Assembly (NCBI RefSeq): GCF_013201035.1
Contig: NZ_CP053707.1
Coordinates: 2,418,001-2,482,000 of the forward strand
Length of the DNA: 64,000 nt
Origin: Arthrobacter sp. NEB 688
GTDB taxonomy: Bacteria; Actinomycetota; Actinomycetes; Actinomycetales; Dermatophilaceae
Direction: 5' to 3'
A program made the translations under genes and the position numbers. Below the pieces are notes generated by a model, which saw nothing but the letters and a program-made list of their open reading frames with translations, did not search any database and was not told the DNA's origin. Below are positions 42,745 through 51,990 of the stretch, in pieces; the first letter of the stretch is position 1; each line of letters starts with the position of its first letter.

Positions 42745-42762
42745 GGATTGAAAGGTTTTAAC
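42745..42762. promoter_or_regulatory. LacI-type operator upstream of rhaI
   Basis: GGATTGAAAGGTTTTAAC contains an imperfect inverted repeat (TTGAAA/TTTTAA) and shares GGATTGAAnnGTT with the palindrome in front of the divergent lacI gene. It lies 18-35 bp upstream of the rhaI start, over the expected promoter. Confidence 0.5.
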
Positions 42763-42864
42763 AGGGCGACCATAAGTGTGGCCGTGGCAGGCGTCAAGGG
42801 CAACAACGGAAGTCGTCCATGCGACGTAGGCCTCGGCCCCACGACAGGTGGTCTGCTACGGTTG

Positions 42865-42883
42865 GGATTGAACAGTTCAATCC
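42865..42883. promoter_or_regulatory. LacI-type operator upstream of the rhamnose-operon regulator
   Basis: GGATTGAAC-A-GTTCAATCC is a perfect inverted repeat with 9-bp arms around one base. It ends 17 bp before the GTG of the regulator, so it likely mediates self-control. Confidence 0.65.
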
Positions 42884-42900
42884 GATACGGGAGGTGCAGG

Positions 42901-43914
42901 GTGGCGGCTCGGCCGGCAGGCATCCGGGAGGTCGCAGCCCTGGCCGGGGTCTCCCTCGGCACGGTCTCGAACGTGCTCAACCGACCCGAGCGGGTCAGCG
43001 AGGCGACGCAGCTCAAGGTGCGCGCGGCGATGGACGAGCTGGCGTTCGTCCGGAACGAGGGCGCGCGCCAGCTGCGAATGGGCGACAGCCGGACGCTCGC
43101 CTACGTCGCGCTCGACGCGGGCAACCCGTTCTTCGCCGACGTGACGCGCGGCCTCGAGGAGGTCGCGGAGGCCGCAGGGCTCGCGGTGTTCCTCTGCAAC
43201 GCAGGGGAGTCCGCCGACCGCGAGGCCTCGTACCTCCGGCTCCTCGAGCAGCAGCGCGTGACGGGGGTGCTGGTCACCCCCGTCGACTCCGGGAGCGACC
43301 TCCTGCGCCAGCTGCCCGCGCGCGGGCTGCCCGTCGTCCTCGTGGACCGGCCGTCGCCCGACGGGCGCCACTGCTCCGTCACCGTCGACGACGTCGGTGG
43401 TGGGCGCCTCGCCCTCGACCACCTCCTCGAGCTGGGCCACGAGCGGATCGCCTTCGTGGGCGGACCGATGCAGGTGCCGCAGGTCGCCGACCGCTGGCAC
43501 GGGGCGCTCGCGGCCGTGGAGGACGCGGGGCGGGATCCCTCCACGCTTGTGCACCTCGCGACCGAAGGGTTGTCCGTCGGGCAGGGCCGCGCCGCTGCCG
43601 AGCGTCTCTTCGGGATGCCGGCGAAGCTTCGGCCGTCCGCCGTCTTCTGCGCCAACGACCTCGTGGCCCTCGGCGTCCTGCAGCGCTGCACCGAGCTCGG
43701 ACTCGACGTGCCCGGCGACCTCGCCATCGTCGGCTACGACGACATCCAGTTCGCGGCGGGCGCCGCGGTCCCGCTCACGTCCGTGCGCCAGCCCGCGAAG
43801 GACCTGGGGCGCACCGCGGCCCGCCTCCTGCTCAGTGAGGCCCACGACGAGGATCACACGCACGAACAGGTGCGCTACGACCCCGTGCTGGTGGTGCGCG
43901 GCTCCACCCGCTGA
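42901..43914 (+). CDS. LacI family transcriptional regulator of the rhamnose operon
   Basis: The 337-residue protein begins with the helix-turn-helix GIREVAALAGVSLGTVSNVLNR and hinge, then a sugar-binding-like domain (YVALDAGNPFFADVTRGLEE, GHERIAFVGGP, VFCANDLVALGVLQ, AIVGYDDIQFAAGA). It is divergent from rhaI, so it probably controls the rhamnose operon with rhamnose or rhamnulose as inducer. GGGAGG is 6 nt before the GTG at 42901; the frame is open upstream, but the family N-terminus starts here. Confidence 0.9.
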   Translation: MAARPAGIREVAALAGVSLGTVSNVLNRPERVSEATQLKVRAAMDELAFVRNEGARQLRMGDSRTLAYVALDAGNPFFADVTRGLEEVAEAAGLAVFLCNAGESADREASYLRLLEQQRVTGVLVTPVDSGSDLLRQLPARGLPVVLVDRPSPDGRHCSVTVDDVGGGRLALDHLLELGHERIAFVGGPMQVPQVADRWHGALAAVEDAGRDPSTLVHLATEGLSVGQGRAAAERLFGMPAKLRPSAVFCANDLVALGVLQRCTELGLDVPGDLAIVGYDDIQFAAGAAVPLTSVRQPAKDLGRTAARLLLSEAHDEDHTHEQVRYDPVLVVRGSTR

Positions 43915-43930
43915 ACCGCGGCCGAGCACG

Positions 43931-43967
43931 ACGACGCCCCCGCCGGATGGACCGGCGGGGGCGTCGT
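43931..43967. terminator. Bidirectional terminator between lacI and glnA
   Basis: ACGACGCCCCCGCCGG and its exact reverse complement form a 16-bp stem around a 5-nt loop, placed midway between two convergent genes. Confidence 0.85.
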
Positions 43968-43980
43968 GGCGTGCGGCGGC

Positions 43981-45405
43981 TCAGATGTCGAAGTACATCT
44001 CGAACTCGTGCGGGTGCGGGCGGAAGCGGATCGGGTCCACCTCGTTCTTGCGCTTCCACTCGATCCAGGTCGCGATGAGGTCCTCGGTGAAGACGTCGCC
44101 CTCGAGGAGGAACTCGTGGTCGGCCTCGAGCGCGTCGAGGACGGCCGGCAGCGAGCCGGGCACCTGCGCGATGGCCTCGTGCTCCTCCGGCGGGAGCTCG
44201 TAGAGGTCCTTGTCCACCGGCTCCGGCGGCTCGATGCGGTTGCGGATGCCGTCCAGGCCGGCCATCAGCTGCGCGGCGAAGCACAGGTAGGGGTTGGACG
44301 ACGGGTCGGGGATGCGGAACTCGATGCGCTTGGCCTTGGGGCTGTCGCCGGCGATCGGGATGCGGACGCAGGCGGAGCGGTTGCGGGCCGAGTACACGAG
44401 GTTGACCGGCGCCTCGTAGCCCGGGACCAGGCGGTGGTAGCTGTTGACCGTCGGGTTGGTGAAGGCCAGCAGCGCCGGGGCGTGCTTGAGCAGGCCGCCG
44501 ATGTACCAGCGGGCGAGATCGGAGAGGCCGCCGTAGCCACGCTCGTCGTAGAAGAGCGGCTCGCCGTCCTTCCAGAGCGACTGGTGGGTGTGCATGCCCG
44601 AGCCGTTGTCGCCGAAGATCGGCTTCGGCATGAACGTCGCGGTCTTGCCCTCGGCCCAGACGGTGTTCTTGACGACGTACTTGAACTTCATCATGTCGTC
44701 GCCGGACTGCAGCAGCGTGTTGAAGCGGTAGTTGATCTCCTGCTGGCCGGCGGTGCCGACCTCGTGGTGGCTGCGCTCGACGAGCAGGCCGACCTCGGCG
44801 AGGTTGAGGCAGATCTTGTCGCGGGTGTCGGCGAAGTGGTCGACCGGCGGGACGGGGAAGTAGCCGCCCTTGTAGCGGGTCTTGTAGCCGCGGTTGCCGC
44901 CCTCCTCGACGCGACCGGTGTTCCAGGCCGCCTCGACGGAGTCGATGAAGTAGTAGCTGGCGTTCGCCTTGGTCTCGAAGCGCACGTCGTCGAAGACGTA
45001 GAACTCCGCCTCGGCGCCGAAGAACGCGGTGTCGGCGATGCCGGTCGACTTGAGGTACGCCTCGGCCTTGGCCGCGATGTTGCGCGGGTCGCGGCTGTAG
45101 GGCTCACCGGTGAAGGGGTCGACGATCGAGAAGTTCATGATGAGCGTCTTCTCGACGCGGAACGGGTCGACGTAGGCCGTGGTCGGGTCCGGGACGAGCT
45201 TCATGTCGGACTCGTGGATGGCCTGGAAGCCGCGGATCGAGGATCCGTCGAACATCTGGCCGTTGGTGAAGAAGTCCTCGTCGACCGTGGCGGCAGGCAC
45301 GTTGAAGTGCTGCATGACGCCCGGAAGGTCGCAGAACCGGATGTCGACGAACTTGATGTCCTCGGCCTTGATGAAAGCGAGGACCTCGTCAGCGGAGCTG
45401 AACAC
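43981..45405 (-). CDS. glnA: Type I glutamine synthetase
   Basis: The 474-residue enzyme makes glutamine from glutamate, ammonia and ATP. It has [50 protein letters not shown], and the adenylylation site DLYELPPEE with Y402, so it is the class I-beta enzyme under GlnE-type control. It is the major GS of actinobacteria. The GTG at 45405 has AGGAGG 9 nt upstream. A double GlnR box lies 80-117 bp upstream, so nitrogen-dependent transcription is expected. Confidence 0.96.
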   Translation of the reverse strand: MFSSADEVLAFIKAEDIKFVDIRFCDLPGVMQHFNVPAATVDEDFFTNGQMFDGSSIRGFQAIHESDMKLVPDPTTAYVDPFRVEKTLIMNFSIVDPFTGEPYSRDPRNIAAKAEAYLKSTGIADTAFFGAEAEFYVFDDVRFETKANASYYFIDSVEAAWNTGRVEEGGNRGYKTRYKGGYFPVPPVDHFADTRDKICLNLAEVGLLVERSHHEVGTAGQQEINYRFNTLLQSGDDMMKFKYVVKNTVWAEGKTATFMPKPIFGDNGSGMHTHQSLWKDGEPLFYDERGYGGLSDLARWYIGGLLKHAPALLAFTNPTVNSYHRLVPGYEAPVNLVYSARNRSACVRIPIAGDSPKAKRIEFRIPDPSSNPYLCFAAQLMAGLDGIRNRIEPPEPVDKDLYELPPEEHEAIAQVPGSLPAVLDALEADHEFLLEGDVFTEDLIATWIEWKRKNEVDPIRFRPHPHEFEMYFDI

Positions 45406-45468
45406 TGTGTTGAACCTCCTGGTTCGGTGCAGGGGCTATGGGAGCCAGCCCTGATGGCGTTGCCGACG

Positions 45469-45474
45469 ACGCTA
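45469..45474 (-). promoter_or_regulatory. Probable -10 box (TAGCGT) of glnA
   Basis: On the minus strand TAGCGT lies 10 bp downstream of the GlnR boxes and 63 bp upstream of the glnA start, as expected for an activator-controlled promoter. Confidence 0.4.
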
Positions 45475-45484
45475 GGGCGGGGCG

Positions 45485-45522
45485 GTTTCCCGACCGTGAC
45501 CCGGATGTTTCGCCGACGTAAC
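45485..45522 (-). promoter_or_regulatory. Double GlnR box of glnA
   Basis: On the minus strand the order is GTTAC, 6 bp, GAAAC, 6 bp, GTCAC, 6 bp, GAAAC. This matches the known actinobacterial GlnR a-site/b-site pattern exactly in both box sequence and spacing. It sits upstream of the glnA -10 box. Confidence 0.8.
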
Positions 45523-45581
45523 GCCAGCCACCGTATCAAGGAGTGGGACGACGCGCCCGAAGCGTGGAACGCGTCGGCCAG

Positions 45582-45587
45582 TAGGCT
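45582..45587 (+). promoter_or_regulatory. -10 box TAGGCT of a leaderless promoter (RDD gene)
   Basis: TAGGCT is followed by exactly 6 nt and the GTG at 45594. Confidence 0.5.
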
Positions 45588-45593
45588 GGGACC

Positions 45594-46040
45594 GTGCCGA
45601 CGACCCCCGCCCCGAGCCCCACCGCGACCCCGGCGGACGCCACGCTCCTGCGCCGCTTCGGCGGCTTCGTCGTCGACTGGGTGGTCAGCGCCGTCGTGAC
45701 CTTCACGGTCCTGCCCTTCGACCTCGCGCAGCCGGGGGAGACCCCGCCGATGGTCCTCGGCCTGCCGACGAGCAGCTGGGCCGTCGCGGGCGTCTACGTC
45801 GTGCTCAGCACGCTCCTCGTGTCGCTGACGGGCTCGAGCCTCGGCCACCGCCTCATGGGCCTGCAGGTGTGGCAGGTGCGCCCGCAGCCCTTCCCGCTCC
45901 AGGTGCTCCTGCGCTCGGTGCTCGCCGCGCTCGTGCTGCCGGCCCTGTTCACCGCCGGTGGGCGCAGCCTGCACGACCTCGCCGCGGGCACGCGGATCGT
46001 CCGGCCGGGAGCCCCGGCTACGACGCGCGCCGACGCCTGA
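45594..46040 (+). CDS. RDD family membrane protein
   Basis: The 148-residue protein has LLRRFGGFVVDWVVSAVV, where the R and D of the RDD motif lie in TM1, then VAGVYVVLSTLLV and a third helix near LLRSVLAALVLPALF. GSSLGHRLMGLQVW is the conserved loop. RDD proteins are small three- or four-helix membrane proteins; some act in salt or osmotic tolerance, most are uncharacterised. Its position beside DUF4191 and lipA is conserved in actinobacteria. Confidence 0.85.
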   Translation: MPTTPAPSPTATPADATLLRRFGGFVVDWVVSAVVTFTVLPFDLAQPGETPPMVLGLPTSSWAVAGVYVVLSTLLVSLTGSSLGHRLMGLQVWQVRPQPFPLQVLLRSVLAALVLPALFTAGGRSLHDLAAGTRIVRPGAPATTRADA

Positions 46041-46058
46041 GCGCCGGCGCGCAGGGCC

Positions 46059-46784
46059 TCAGCGGCCGCGCATCGCCTTGCGGTCCATCCGGGCCTTCGT
46101 CGGGTCGATGCCCTTGGGCACGGGCGGCTTGAGACCGCCGAGGGACTTCAGGCGCTTGTTGACGACGGAGACCTCGGCCTTGGTGAGCACCGGGCGCATC
46201 CGGGTCAGCTTGCCCGAGAGCTTCTTGACCGGGACCTGGTCCTCGCCGTCGCCGACGGTCCACAGGTGGACGGGCACGCCGGGAGCGACCCGCGCGACCT
46301 TCTTCTCCTCCTGCTTGAGCAGCTTGGTGACCCGGCCCTGGGGGCCCTCGCCGATGAGGACGACGCCCGGGCGGCCGAGCGCGCGGAAGACCATCGCGGC
46401 CCCCGCCATGTCCTGGGCGCGGGTGCCGCGGGCGCCCTCCATGGCCACCGGCTCCTGCGAGGCGAACCAGCCGCGCCGGCCCATCCCCGTGAGGGCGGCG
46501 CCGGCCGCGCCGACCTGGCCGTCGAGCGCCTTGTACATCGCCGTGTTGCCCCGGCGGTTCATGACGACGACCGCGGCGAGGAAGGCCGAGGGGATCGCGA
46601 TGATCGCGGCGTAGATGATCCAGCCGCCACCGAAGATCGTGCCGATGCCGATGATGACCGCCGCCGTGAGCAGCCCGGCCCCGAGCATCCACCACCCGAG
46701 CTTGGGGTCGAGCGACTTGATCGCCTGGTAGGCCTGCCGGATCTCGGCGATGCGGCCCTGCTTCTTCTCGGGTGCGTCGGACAC
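46059..46784 (-). CDS. DUF4191 domain membrane protein
   Basis: The 241-residue protein of unknown function has an N-terminal charged segment (EKKQGRIAEIRQAYQAIKSLDP), two hydrophobic helices (LGWWMLGAGLLTAAVIIGIG and WIIYAAIIAIPSAFLAAVVV) and a C-terminal cytoplasmic domain (GRPGVVLIGEGPQGRVTKLL). The family is actinobacterial and usually next to lipA. A role with lipoate enzymes is suggested only by location. The GTG at 46784 has AGGAG 11 nt upstream; the fold begins here. Confidence 0.85.
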   Translation of the reverse strand: MSDAPEKKQGRIAEIRQAYQAIKSLDPKLGWWMLGAGLLTAAVIIGIGTIFGGGWIIYAAIIAIPSAFLAAVVVMNRRGNTAMYKALDGQVGAAGAALTGMGRRGWFASQEPVAMEGARGTRAQDMAGAAMVFRALGRPGVVLIGEGPQGRVTKLLKQEEKKVARVAPGVPVHLWTVGDGEDQVPVKKLSGKLTRMRPVLTKAEVSVVNKRLKSLGGLKPPVPKGIDPTKARMDRKAMRGR

Positions 46785-46843
46785 GGGGGAGGAGCTCCTG
46801 GTCGGGGGCGGTGCGGGGTCCAGCGAGTGCGGGGCCGCGGGCC

Positions 46844-47869
46844 TCAGGATACGGGGCGGGCCGCCTTGGCGACCAACGACGCGGCCTCCTGGCGGGCCGG
46901 GTCGTTCGCGGCCTGCGCGAGGTGGGCGAGGTGCTCGGGGATCGGGCGACCCCAGCGGCGCATCGCCGTGGCCCACAGCCGGCCGGCGCGGTAGGACGAG
47001 CGCACGAGCGGCCCGGCCATGACGCCCTTGAAGCCGACCTCGTCGGCGACCTCGGACCAGTGGACGAACTCCTCGGGCTTGACCCACCGGTCGATCGGGT
47101 GGTGCAGCGGCGAGGGGCGCAGGTACTGCGTGATGGTGAGGATGTCGCAGCCGGCGTCGTGGAGGTCGCGGATGGCCTCCTCGACCTCGTGGTCCTCCTC
47201 GCCCATCCCGAGGATGAGGTTGGACTTCGTGACCAGGCCGGCCTCGCGGGCCATCGAGAGGACCTTGAGGGACTTCTCGTAGGTGAACGCCGGGCGGATG
47301 CGGCGGAAGATGCGCGGCACGGTCTCGAGGTTGTGCGCGAAGACCTCGGGCCGGGCGTCGAAGACCTGGCCGACGAGCGCGGGCTCGGCGCCGAAGTCGG
47401 GCGGGAGGATCTCGACGCCGGTGTTCGGGTTGAGCGCGTGGATCTGGCGGATGGTGTCGGCGTAGAGGCCGGCGGCGCCGTCGGCGAGGTCGTCGCGGGC
47501 GACCCCGGTGACCGTCGCGTAGCGCAGGCCCATCGTCGCGACGGACTCGGCCACGCGGCGCGGCTCGTCGAGGTCGAGCGGCTGGGGGCGGCCGGTGGCG
47601 ATGTCGCAGAAGTCGCAGCGCCGGGTGCAGGTGTCACCGCCGATGAGGAAGGTCGCCTCGCGGTCCTCCCAGCACTCGAAGATGTTGGGGCACCCCGCCT
47701 CCTGGCAGACGGTGTGCAGGCCCTGGCTCTTCACCATCGAGTGGATCTGGGTGTACTCGGGCCCCATCCGGGCCGTCGTGCGGATCCACTCGGGCTTGCG
47801 CTCGATCGGGGTCTCGGCGTTGCGCGCCTCGACCCGCAGCAGGCGGCGTCCCTCGGGTGCGACAGTCAC
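46844..47869 (-). CDS. lipA: Lipoyl synthase
   Basis: The 341-residue radical SAM enzyme inserts two sulfur atoms into octanoyl groups to make lipoate on E2 and GcvH proteins. It has both Fe-S clusters: the auxiliary [12 protein letters not shown] and the radical [26 protein letters not shown] and [14 protein letters not shown] near the C-terminus are also typical. The GTG at 47869 has a leaderless-type box TAGGCT 7 nt upstream. It lies downstream of lipB, the octanoyltransferase that supplies its substrate. Confidence 0.95.
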   Translation of the reverse strand: MTVAPEGRRLLRVEARNAETPIERKPEWIRTTARMGPEYTQIHSMVKSQGLHTVCQEAGCPNIFECWEDREATFLIGGDTCTRRCDFCDIATGRPQPLDLDEPRRVAESVATMGLRYATVTGVARDDLADGAAGLYADTIRQIHALNPNTGVEILPPDFGAEPALVGQVFDARPEVFAHNLETVPRIFRRIRPAFTYEKSLKVLSMAREAGLVTKSNLILGMGEEDHEVEEAIRDLHDAGCDILTITQYLRPSPLHHPIDRWVKPEEFVHWSEVADEVGFKGVMAGPLVRSSYRAGRLWATAMRRWGRPIPEHLAHLAQAANDPARQEAASLVAKAARPVS

Positions 47870-47876
47870 GCGTTCC

Positions 47877-47882
47877 AGCCTA
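47877..47882 (-). promoter_or_regulatory. -10 box TAGGCT of a leaderless promoter (lipA)
   Basis: On the minus strand TAGGCT ends 7 nt before the GTG at 47869, so lipA may have its own promoter besides any read-through from lipB. Confidence 0.45.
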
Positions 47883-47934
47883 CGCTCCGCTCCCGACAGG
47901 CCGGGACGGCGGTGCCCCGGGGGTATGGCTGCGC

Positions 47935-48573
47935 TCAGGCGCGGCCGAGGACGTCGGCGAGGTGCTTCTCGGCGTAGGGCAGGACGTCCTGGACGGTGAC
48001 GGTGCGCCCGGCCTCGCGCGTGAGCGACGAGACGCCGGCGTCGGCGATGCCGCACGGGATGATGGCGTCGGCCCAGCCGAGGTCGGCGTCGCAGTTGAGC
48101 GCGAAGCCGTGCATCGTCACGCGGCGGCTGACCCGGACCCCGATGGCCCCGAGCTTGCGGTCCGGCCCGCGCTCGTCGGCGAGCACCCACACCCCGCTGC
48201 GGCCCTCGACCCGGACGACCTCGACGCCGAACTCGGCGCAGGTGCGGATCATGACCTCCTCGAGGCGACGGACGTGCGCGACGACGTCGATCGGCACCTC
48301 GGGCAGCCGCACGATCGGGTAGCCGACGAGCTGCCCGGGCCCGTGCCACGTGATCTTGCCGCCGCGGTCGACGTCGATGACCGGGGTGCCGTCGAGCGGG
48401 CGCTCGTGCGGCTCCGTGCGCTTGCCGGCCGTGTAGACGGCGGCGTGCTCGAGCAGCAGCGTCGTGTCGCCGAGCGAGCCCTCGACGACCTGCGCGTGCA
48501 CCTCGCGCTGCGTGGCCCACCCGGCCTCGTAGTCGACGAGGTCAGGGGCGAAGCCGAGGTGCACGAAGCGCAT
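47935..48573 (-). CDS. lipB: Octanoyltransferase
   Basis: The 212-residue protein transfers octanoyl from acyl carrier protein to lipoyl domains, the first step of lipoate synthesis. It has [33 protein letters not shown], and the catalytic pair: Cys in IIPCGI and Lys in [10 protein letters not shown]. The length is normal. Start and promoter (TACCGT, 7 nt spacer) are consistent with leaderless expression. Divergent from the MMPL gene. Confidence 0.94.
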   Translation of the reverse strand: MRFVHLGFAPDLVDYEAGWATQREVHAQVVEGSLGDTTLLLEHAAVYTAGKRTEPHERPLDGTPVIDVDRGGKITWHGPGQLVGYPIVRLPEVPIDVVAHVRRLEEVMIRTCAEFGVEVVRVEGRSGVWVLADERGPDRKLGAIGVRVSRRVTMHGFALNCDADLGWADAIIPCGIADAGVSSLTREAGRTVTVQDVLPYAEKHLADVLGRA

Positions 48574-48580
48574 GGGACCC

Positions 48581-48586
48581 ACGGTA
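48581..48586 (-). promoter_or_regulatory. -10 box TACCGT of a leaderless promoter (lipB)
   Basis: On the minus strand TACCGT ends 7 nt before the ATG at 48573. Confidence 0.45.
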
Positions 48587-48632
48587 CGCCGGGCGCTGTC
48601 GAAGGCCGCCGGACGGCCCGCCCCGACGTCCC

Positions 48633-48638
48633 TAGGCT
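48633..48638 (+). promoter_or_regulatory. -10 box TAGGCT of a leaderless promoter (MMPL gene)
   Basis: TAGGCT ends 7 nt before the ATG at 48646. It is divergent from the lipB promoter about 50 bp away. Confidence 0.45.
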
Positions 48639-48645
48639 GAGCCCC

Positions 48646-50946
48646 ATGAGCGCGGACCGCCAGACCCCGAAGGCCCCCGACGACGACCCCCGCGCCCGGG
48701 CCCGCCGCCCCCGCTGGGCGGTCCTCGGCGCGCTCGTCGTCGTCCTGCTGTGGCTGGCGGTCGGTGCGGTCGGCGGGCAGGCGCAGGGCAAGCTCTCCGG
48801 CGTCCAGTCCAACGACAACTCGACCTTCCTGCCCGCGCAGGCCGAGTCGACCCTCGTCAGCGACGCCGTCGCCCGCTTCAGCGAGAACACCGAGCTGCCC
48901 TACCTCGTCGTCGTCGAACCCACCGGCGGGGGCGCCCTCGACGCGGGCGACCTCGAGGCGGTGCAGCGGTTCGCGCAGGAGGTGCCCTCCCTCGCCCTGC
49001 CCGCCCTCGGCGACGGGCGGACGCTCGGCGACTACCTCGTGCCGGGCGCCACGGTGCTCCCGGTGCCGGCGCAGGACGGCGAGGCCGTCCTGCTGTCCGT
49101 GCCGCTCGACGGCACCAGGGGCACCGCGGCGAGCGGCGAGACCACCCCGCTCGCCGAGGGCGCCGACGCCCTGCGCGAGGCACTGCGGACGGACCTCGCG
49201 GCGGACGGCCTCCAGGGATGGGTCGGGGGCCCCGGCGGGCTCATCGCCGACTTCTCCGAGGCGTTCGCCGGCATCGACGGCATCCTCCTGCTCGTCGCGC
49301 TCGTCGTCGTCCTCGTCATCCTCCTGATCGTCTACCGCAGCCCGATCCTGCCCTTCGCCGTGCTGGTCAGCGCGGTGCTCGGCCTGAGCGCCGCGGCCGC
49401 GGTCGTCTACCAGCTCGCGAAGAACGACGTCATCACGCTGTCCGGGCAGTCGCAGGGCATCCTCTTCATCCTCGTCGTCGGCGCCGCCACCGACTACGCG
49501 CTGCTGCTCGTCAGCCGCTTCAAGGAGGCGCTGCACGACGAGGAGAGCTCGTGGGTCGCGCTCAAGCGGGCCTGGCGCGGGGCGGTCGAGCCCGTCGGGG
49601 CCTCGGCGGCGACGGTCATCATCGGCCTGCTGTGCCTGCTCCTCGCCGAGCTGCGCAGCACCTCCGGGCTCGGGCCGGTGGGCGCCCTCGGCATCGCGGG
49701 GGCGCTGCTCGCGTCGCTCACCTTCCTGCCTGCCGTGCTGCTGCTGTTCGGCCGGCGGATCTTCTGGCCGTTCGCGCCGAAGGTCGACCACGCGCACGCC
49801 GAGGACGCGGTCGGGTCGGCGCGCGGCATCTGGGGCCGGGTCGCGCGCCTGGTCGGGACGCACCCGCGCCGCACCTGGGTCGTCACGCTCGTCGCGCTCC
49901 TCGCGGCCGCGGCCTTCGTCCCGACCTTCAAGGCGAGCGGGGCGTCGATCGACGAGACCTTCCTCACCGAGGTCGACTCGATCACGGCGCAGCAGGTCAT
50001 CGAGAAGCACTTCGCGGCCGGGGCCGCCCAGCCGCTCCAGGTCGTCGTGCCGCAGGCCGACGCCGACGCGGCCCTCGAGCTCGTGTCGAAGGACCCCGGC
50101 ATCGACTCCGCCTACCTCGGGCTGGTGCCGCCGCAGCCGGGCCAGGACGCCCCGCCGCCGACGGTCGTCGACGGGGACGTGCTGCTCCAGGCCACGACGA
50201 AGGACGCCGCCGACAGCGCCGGCGCGGAGGACACCGTCGAACGGCTGCGCACCGACCTCGACGCCGTGAGCCCCGACGCGCTCGTCGGCGGCAACGCGGC
50301 CACCAACCTCGACGTCCTCGACGCGAGCGCGCGAGACCTCAAGGTCATCGTCCCGACGATCCTCGCGGTCATCTTCGTCATCCTCGCGCTGCTCCTGCGC
50401 TCGCTCGTCGCGCCGCTCGTGCTCGTCGTCGGCAACGTCGTCTCGTTCGCCGCGACCATCGGGATCTCGGCCCTCGTCTTCGACCACGTCCTCGGCTTCA
50501 CCGGTGGCGACCCCGCGATCCCGTTGTACGGGTTCGTGTTCCTCGTCGCGCTCGGCATCGACTACTCGATCTTCCTCATGACGCGGGTGCGCGAGGAGTC
50601 GCTCGTGCGCGGCACCCGGCCGGGGGTGCTCGTCGGCCTCGCGGTGACCGGCGGCGTCATCACGAGCGCCGGCATCGTCCTCGCGGCGACCTTCTCGGCG
50701 CTGTCGGTGCTGCCCATCCAGTTCCTCGTGCAGATCGCCTTCATCGTCGGGTTCGGCGTCCTCCTCGACACCTTCGTCGTCCGCTCGCTCCTCGTCCCCG
50801 CGATGGCGCACGACCTCGGCCCACGCGTCTGGTGGCCGGCGCGCCTCGTCGCCGACGGGGGCCGGTCCGGGCCGGGGCACCACGCCGCCGGTGCGCACCC
50901 GCCGGCCACGGAGCCGGCGACCGAGCCGGTGGAGGAAGGGCGATGA
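48646..50946 (+). CDS. MMPL/RND family transporter
   Basis: The 766-residue membrane protein has two copies of a six-helix unit, each with a large external loop (residues ~50-200 and ~420-560). In the first unit [23 protein letters not shown], and in the second [22 protein letters not shown], are the conserved TM4 segments with the Asp used for proton transfer in MmpL proteins. Actinobacterial MMPL proteins export lipids, pigments or drugs. The cargo here is unknown. The stop overlaps the next gene by 4 nt. Confidence 0.9.
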   Translation: MSADRQTPKAPDDDPRARARRPRWAVLGALVVVLLWLAVGAVGGQAQGKLSGVQSNDNSTFLPAQAESTLVSDAVARFSENTELPYLVVVEPTGGGALDAGDLEAVQRFAQEVPSLALPALGDGRTLGDYLVPGATVLPVPAQDGEAVLLSVPLDGTRGTAASGETTPLAEGADALREALRTDLAADGLQGWVGGPGGLIADFSEAFAGIDGILLLVALVVVLVILLIVYRSPILPFAVLVSAVLGLSAAAAVVYQLAKNDVITLSGQSQGILFILVVGAATDYALLLVSRFKEALHDEESSWVALKRAWRGAVEPVGASAATVIIGLLCLLLAELRSTSGLGPVGALGIAGALLASLTFLPAVLLLFGRRIFWPFAPKVDHAHAEDAVGSARGIWGRVARLVGTHPRRTWVVTLVALLAAAAFVPTFKASGASIDETFLTEVDSITAQQVIEKHFAAGAAQPLQVVVPQADADAALELVSKDPGIDSAYLGLVPPQPGQDAPPPTVVDGDVLLQATTKDAADSAGAEDTVERLRTDLDAVSPDALVGGNAATNLDVLDASARDLKVIVPTILAVIFVILALLLRSLVAPLVLVVGNVVSFAATIGISALVFDHVLGFTGGDPAIPLYGFVFLVALGIDYSIFLMTRVREESLVRGTRPGVLVGLAVTGGVITSAGIVLAATFSALSVLPIQFLVQIAFIVGFGVLLDTFVVRSLLVPAMAHDLGPRVWWPARLVADGGRSGPGHHAAGAHPPATEPATEPVEEGR

Positions 50947-51977
50947 CGCGGGTCGGGCTGGCGGGCTTCGGTTTCGCCGGGCGCGACATCCACGTGCCGC
51001 GGCTGCTCGAGGCGGGGCTGGACGTCGTCGCGGTGTCGACGCGGGACGCCGGGCGCGCCGCGGCCGCGCGCACCGACCTGCCGGGGGTCGAGGTCGTCGC
51101 GGACCTCGACGCGCTGCTCGCGGTGCCCGACCTCGACGTCGTCGTCCTCGCCACCCCGAGCGGTGGCCACGCGCAGCAGGTGCGGGTGGTCGTCGATGCC
51201 GGCGTCGCCTGCGTCGTCGACAAGCCGCTCGCCGTCGACGCCGCCTCGGCCGCGGACACGGTCCGGTACGCGGCGCGGGCCGGCGTGCCGCTCACCGTGT
51301 TCCAGAACCGACGCTACGACCCGTCGGCGGTCACGCTGCGCGGCGTCCTCGCTGCCGGGCTCGTCGGGGAGCCGTTCCGGTTCGAGATGCGGTGGGAGCG
51401 GTGGCGGCCGGTGCCGAAGGACCGCTGGCGCGAGAACGCCCCGCCCGAGGAGGGCGGCGGCCTGCTCCTCGACCTGCACACCCACCTCGTCGACGCCGCC
51501 GTCACGATGTTCGGACGGGTCGAGCGGGTGGCCGCGACCCTCGCCTCGCGCACGACCGTCGCCGAGGACGACGCCTTCGTGCTCGCGACCCACACCTCGG
51601 GCGTCGTCTCGCACCTGTCCGCGACCTCGCTCGCCGCCGCACCCGGGCCGCGCGTCCGGCTGCTCGGCCGGGAGGGCGCCTACGTGCTCGCCGACTTCGA
51701 GGGCGAGGAGCACCCGTGGTCGGGGCAGGCGGACCTCGACGCGGACCACTGCGGATGGGTCTACCGGGGTGCCGGGCCCGAGGCGGTGCCCCGGGCCCTG
51801 GACGTCTCGCAGGGCGACTTCTACCGCGCCGTGGACCGGGCCCTCGCGGCGCCGCGTCCGCAGGTCGCGATGCCGGTGGACCCGTGGGACGCCGTGCACA
51901 CCCTCGCGGTGCTCGACGCGGCCCGGGTCGCGGCCCGCGAGGAGCGGGTGGTCACGGTCGTCGACCCGCCGCGCTGA
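50943..51977 (+). CDS. Gfo/Idh/MocA family oxidoreductase
   Basis: The 344-residue protein has an N-terminal Rossmann fold ([20 protein letters not shown]), the family motif [11 protein letters not shown] (EKP-type, with D replacing E), VFQNRRYDP, and [13 protein letters not shown] in the substrate-binding domain. It probably oxidises or reduces a sugar or inositol derivative with NAD(P). Translationally coupled to the MMPL gene, so it may act on the exported molecule or on a precursor. The precise substrate is unknown. Confidence 0.88.
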   Translation: MTRVGLAGFGFAGRDIHVPRLLEAGLDVVAVSTRDAGRAAAARTDLPGVEVVADLDALLAVPDLDVVVLATPSGGHAQQVRVVVDAGVACVVDKPLAVDAASAADTVRYAARAGVPLTVFQNRRYDPSAVTLRGVLAAGLVGEPFRFEMRWERWRPVPKDRWRENAPPEEGGGLLLDLHTHLVDAAVTMFGRVERVAATLASRTTVAEDDAFVLATHTSGVVSHLSATSLAAAPGPRVRLLGREGAYVLADFEGEEHPWSGQADLDADHCGWVYRGAGPEAVPRALDVSQGDFYRAVDRALAAPRPQVAMPVDPWDAVHTLAVLDAARVAAREERVVTVVDPPR

Positions 51978-51990
51978 GCACGGGTCGGGT

